DNA from: Jiella avicenniae
GTDB lineage: Bacteria > Pseudomonadota > Alphaproteobacteria > Rhizobiales > Rhizobiaceae
Reading direction: 5' to 3'
DNA length: 64,000 nucleotides
Assembly: GCF_021390325.1 (NCBI RefSeq)
Contig: NZ_JAJUWU010000020.1
Coordinates: forward strand, 91,979 to 155,978
Of the stretch, positions 63,051-64,000 are shown piece by piece. The notes beneath the pieces are model-generated. The model ran no database searches and was not told where the DNA came from. It was given only the letters and a program-made list of their open reading frames with translations. Within the stretch, counting starts at the first letter, position 1; each line of letters starts with the position of its first letter. Made by a program: the position numbers and the translations under genes.

Positions 63051-63335
63051 TCACCACAGGCCACGGTAGAGTTCCTGCCAGTCGGGGTTCATCGTCTCGA
63101 TGAGCGCGACTTTTCGCGCGCGGGACCACTTCTTCAGGGACTTTTCGCGGGCGATGGCGTCGCGGATGTCGAAGTGCTCTTCGTACCAGACGAGGCGCTT
63201 GCAGCCGTAGCGGCTGGTGAAGCCCTTCGTCGCTTCCGACTTGTGTTCGAAGACGCGGCGGGCGAGGTCGGACGTCACGCCGATATAGAGCGTGCCGCCC
63301 CGCTGCGACGCCATGATGTAGACGTGTCCCGCCAT
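63051..63335 (-). CDS. GIY-YIG nuclease-family protein
   Basis: A 94-residue stand-alone GIY-YIG domain of the UPF0213/YhbQ-like type. The GIY motif appears as VYIMAS and the YIG motif as LYIGVTSDLARRVFEHK, with conserved Arg and a following Glu in AIAREKSLK. Small proteins of this type are common in Hyphomicrobiales, often beside repeats or mobile DNA. Their cellular role is unclear. ATG 63335 gives the standard N-terminus; it is GC-rich, unlike the neighbouring caspase gene. Confidence 0.88.
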   Translation of the reverse strand: MAGHVYIMASQRGGTLYIGVTSDLARRVFEHKSEATKGFTSRYGCKRLVWYEEHFDIRDAIAREKSLKKWSRARKVALIETMNPDWQELYRGLW

Positions 63336-63886
63336 GAGGGGATGGTGCTGGGAGGCGGGGGCGGCGTCAAGGCGCTGGCGGGCGCTGCGGGGCCGAGGCT
63401 GGGGCACTTGCAAGGCTGCGCGAGGCTTCTGCGGTTGCGGGACGCGGCAGGGCGGGGCGCCGCCACCAACGCTTCGTCATCCTCGGCCCGATAGGGTCGG
63501 GGATCCACGCCTCTGCATCGCCGCTGGTGATCGGGTGCGGGAAGGGCGGTGCGTGGCGGAGGGTGCGGTTCTGCCACGGAGCGGCGGTGGAGCGGTCCCG
63601 GCATGGATCCCCGACCCTGCGGGCCGAGGATGACGAAGTGGAGGGGTGGGCGGCCGCCGTTCTGATCCGGAGCGGCGGTGGTGCGGCTCCGGCATGGATC
63701 CCCGACCCTGCGGGTCGAGGATGACGAGGCGGTGGGGTGGCGGCCGGCGTTCTGACGCGGAGCGGCGGTGGCGCGGCTCCGGCATGGATCGCCGACCCTG
63801 CGGGTCGAGGATGAGGAAGTGGAGGGGTGGGTGCCGCCGTTCTGATCCGGAGCGGCGGTGGCGTGGCTCCGGCATGGCAACTGTGT
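63336..63886. other. Repeat-filled intergenic region
   Basis: About 550 bp between the GIY-YIG gene and the transposase end. The right part consists of 90-bp tandem repeats. Open frames on both strands are produced by the repeats and have no support as genes. Confidence 0.6.
63579..63885. repeat. 90-bp GC-rich tandem repeats
   Basis: Units starting GAGCGGCGGTGG at 63579, 63670, 63760 and 63850 give a period of 90-91 bp, three full copies and a partial fourth. Each full unit contains the small palindrome CGACCC-TGC-GGGTCG (or a close variant) and a GGCATGGATC segment. The copies are homogeneous and adjacent without spacers. Confidence 0.85.
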
Positions 63887-64000
63887 TCATGCAAAGGCCT
63901 TTTTGTCCCTCTGCATGGCATTGAGGACGGTGAGAAGCTTTCTGGCGACGGCGATGATCGCGACCTTCTTGGATCCCGATCTTTCGGTGACGGCGTTGAA
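63887..64000 (-). mobile_element. IS110-family transposase, C-terminal end (partial)
   Basis: The last 37 codons of a minus-strand gene run off the window. They read FNAVTERSGSKKVAII, then AVARKLLTVLNAMQRDK and a stop. This is the characteristic C-terminus of IS110/IS1111-type transposases (K-K-x-A-x-x-A-x-x-R-K-L-L-x-x-x-N-A-M). The stop codon sits at the border of the tandem-repeat block. The rest lies beyond base 64000, so intactness cannot be judged. Confidence 0.82.

Noticed and set aside
63579..63885. Possible CRISPR array
   Set aside because: Repeat units are 90 bp, directly abutting and have no variable spacers; no cas genes in the window.
63275..63921. Overlapping open frames on both strands in the tandem-repeat block
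   Set aside because: The frames are created by the 90-bp repeat (a multiple of three) and encode Pro/Arg/Gly-rich repeats with no initiation signals.

Overview
The window is a GC-rich (roughly two-thirds G+C by eye) stretch of an alphaproteobacterial chromosome. Gene content and order point to the Hyphomicrobiales (Rhizobiales): exoR-xth-erpA-dgt-argS-SPOR-nagZ, tatABC-serS-surE-pcm-nlpD, a single nuoA-N operon running into birA-rnj-mce-DUF1467-proS-lolCD-dnaE, and DUF3572-divK-pleD. I cannot assign a family or genus.

Layout. 1-6.1 kb: 3' part of murC, a FadL-type outer-membrane protein, ilvD and the envelope-stress/exopolysaccharide regulator exoR. 6.1-14.3 kb: xth and erpA (minus strand), then dgt, argS, a large SPOR protein and nagZ. 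14.4-21.5 kb: an orphan ABC ATPase where related genomes usually carry scpAB, then tatABC, serS, surE, pcm and an nlpD-like amidase activator whose LytM domain has lost its metal ligands. 22-24.2 kb: a minus-strand, overlapping guanidino-hydrolase/aminotransferase pair. 24.7 kb: tRNA-Asp. 25.6-42.6 kb: the complete 14-subunit complex I operon, with four extra genes threaded into it (GFA-fold protein, Uma2-family nuclease-fold protein, small coiled-coil protein, small two-helix membrane protein). 42.6-46 kb: birA, RNase J, methylmalonyl-CoA epimerase and a DUF1467 membrane protein, followed by a probable small RNA gene. 46.7-54.1 kb: proS, lolC, lolD, a 28-residue membrane peptide behind a LexA-type box, and dnaE.

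Accessory DNA occupies two AT-rich patches. One (54.1-55.1 kb), between dnaE and dinB, holds two overlapping minus-strand genes of unknown function: a membrane-anchored helical protein and a small acidic protein. The other (61.2-62.9 kb) holds a single orphan caspase-fold protease with its own promoter. A strongly G-rich tract lies on its left; a GIY-YIG nuclease gene, 90-bp tandem repeats and the end of an IS110-family transposase lie on its right. Between the two patches lie dinB, a HAD phosphatase-like gene, DUF3572, and the cell-cycle regulators divK and pleD.

How it fits together: most of the window is housekeeping (cell wall, translation, respiration, protein export, lipoprotein sorting, replication). 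The parts most worth a second look are the SOS-box mini-protein upstream of dnaE, the orphan caspase island, the two-gene cassette beside dinB, the genes inside the nuo operon, and the sRNA locus upstream of proS.
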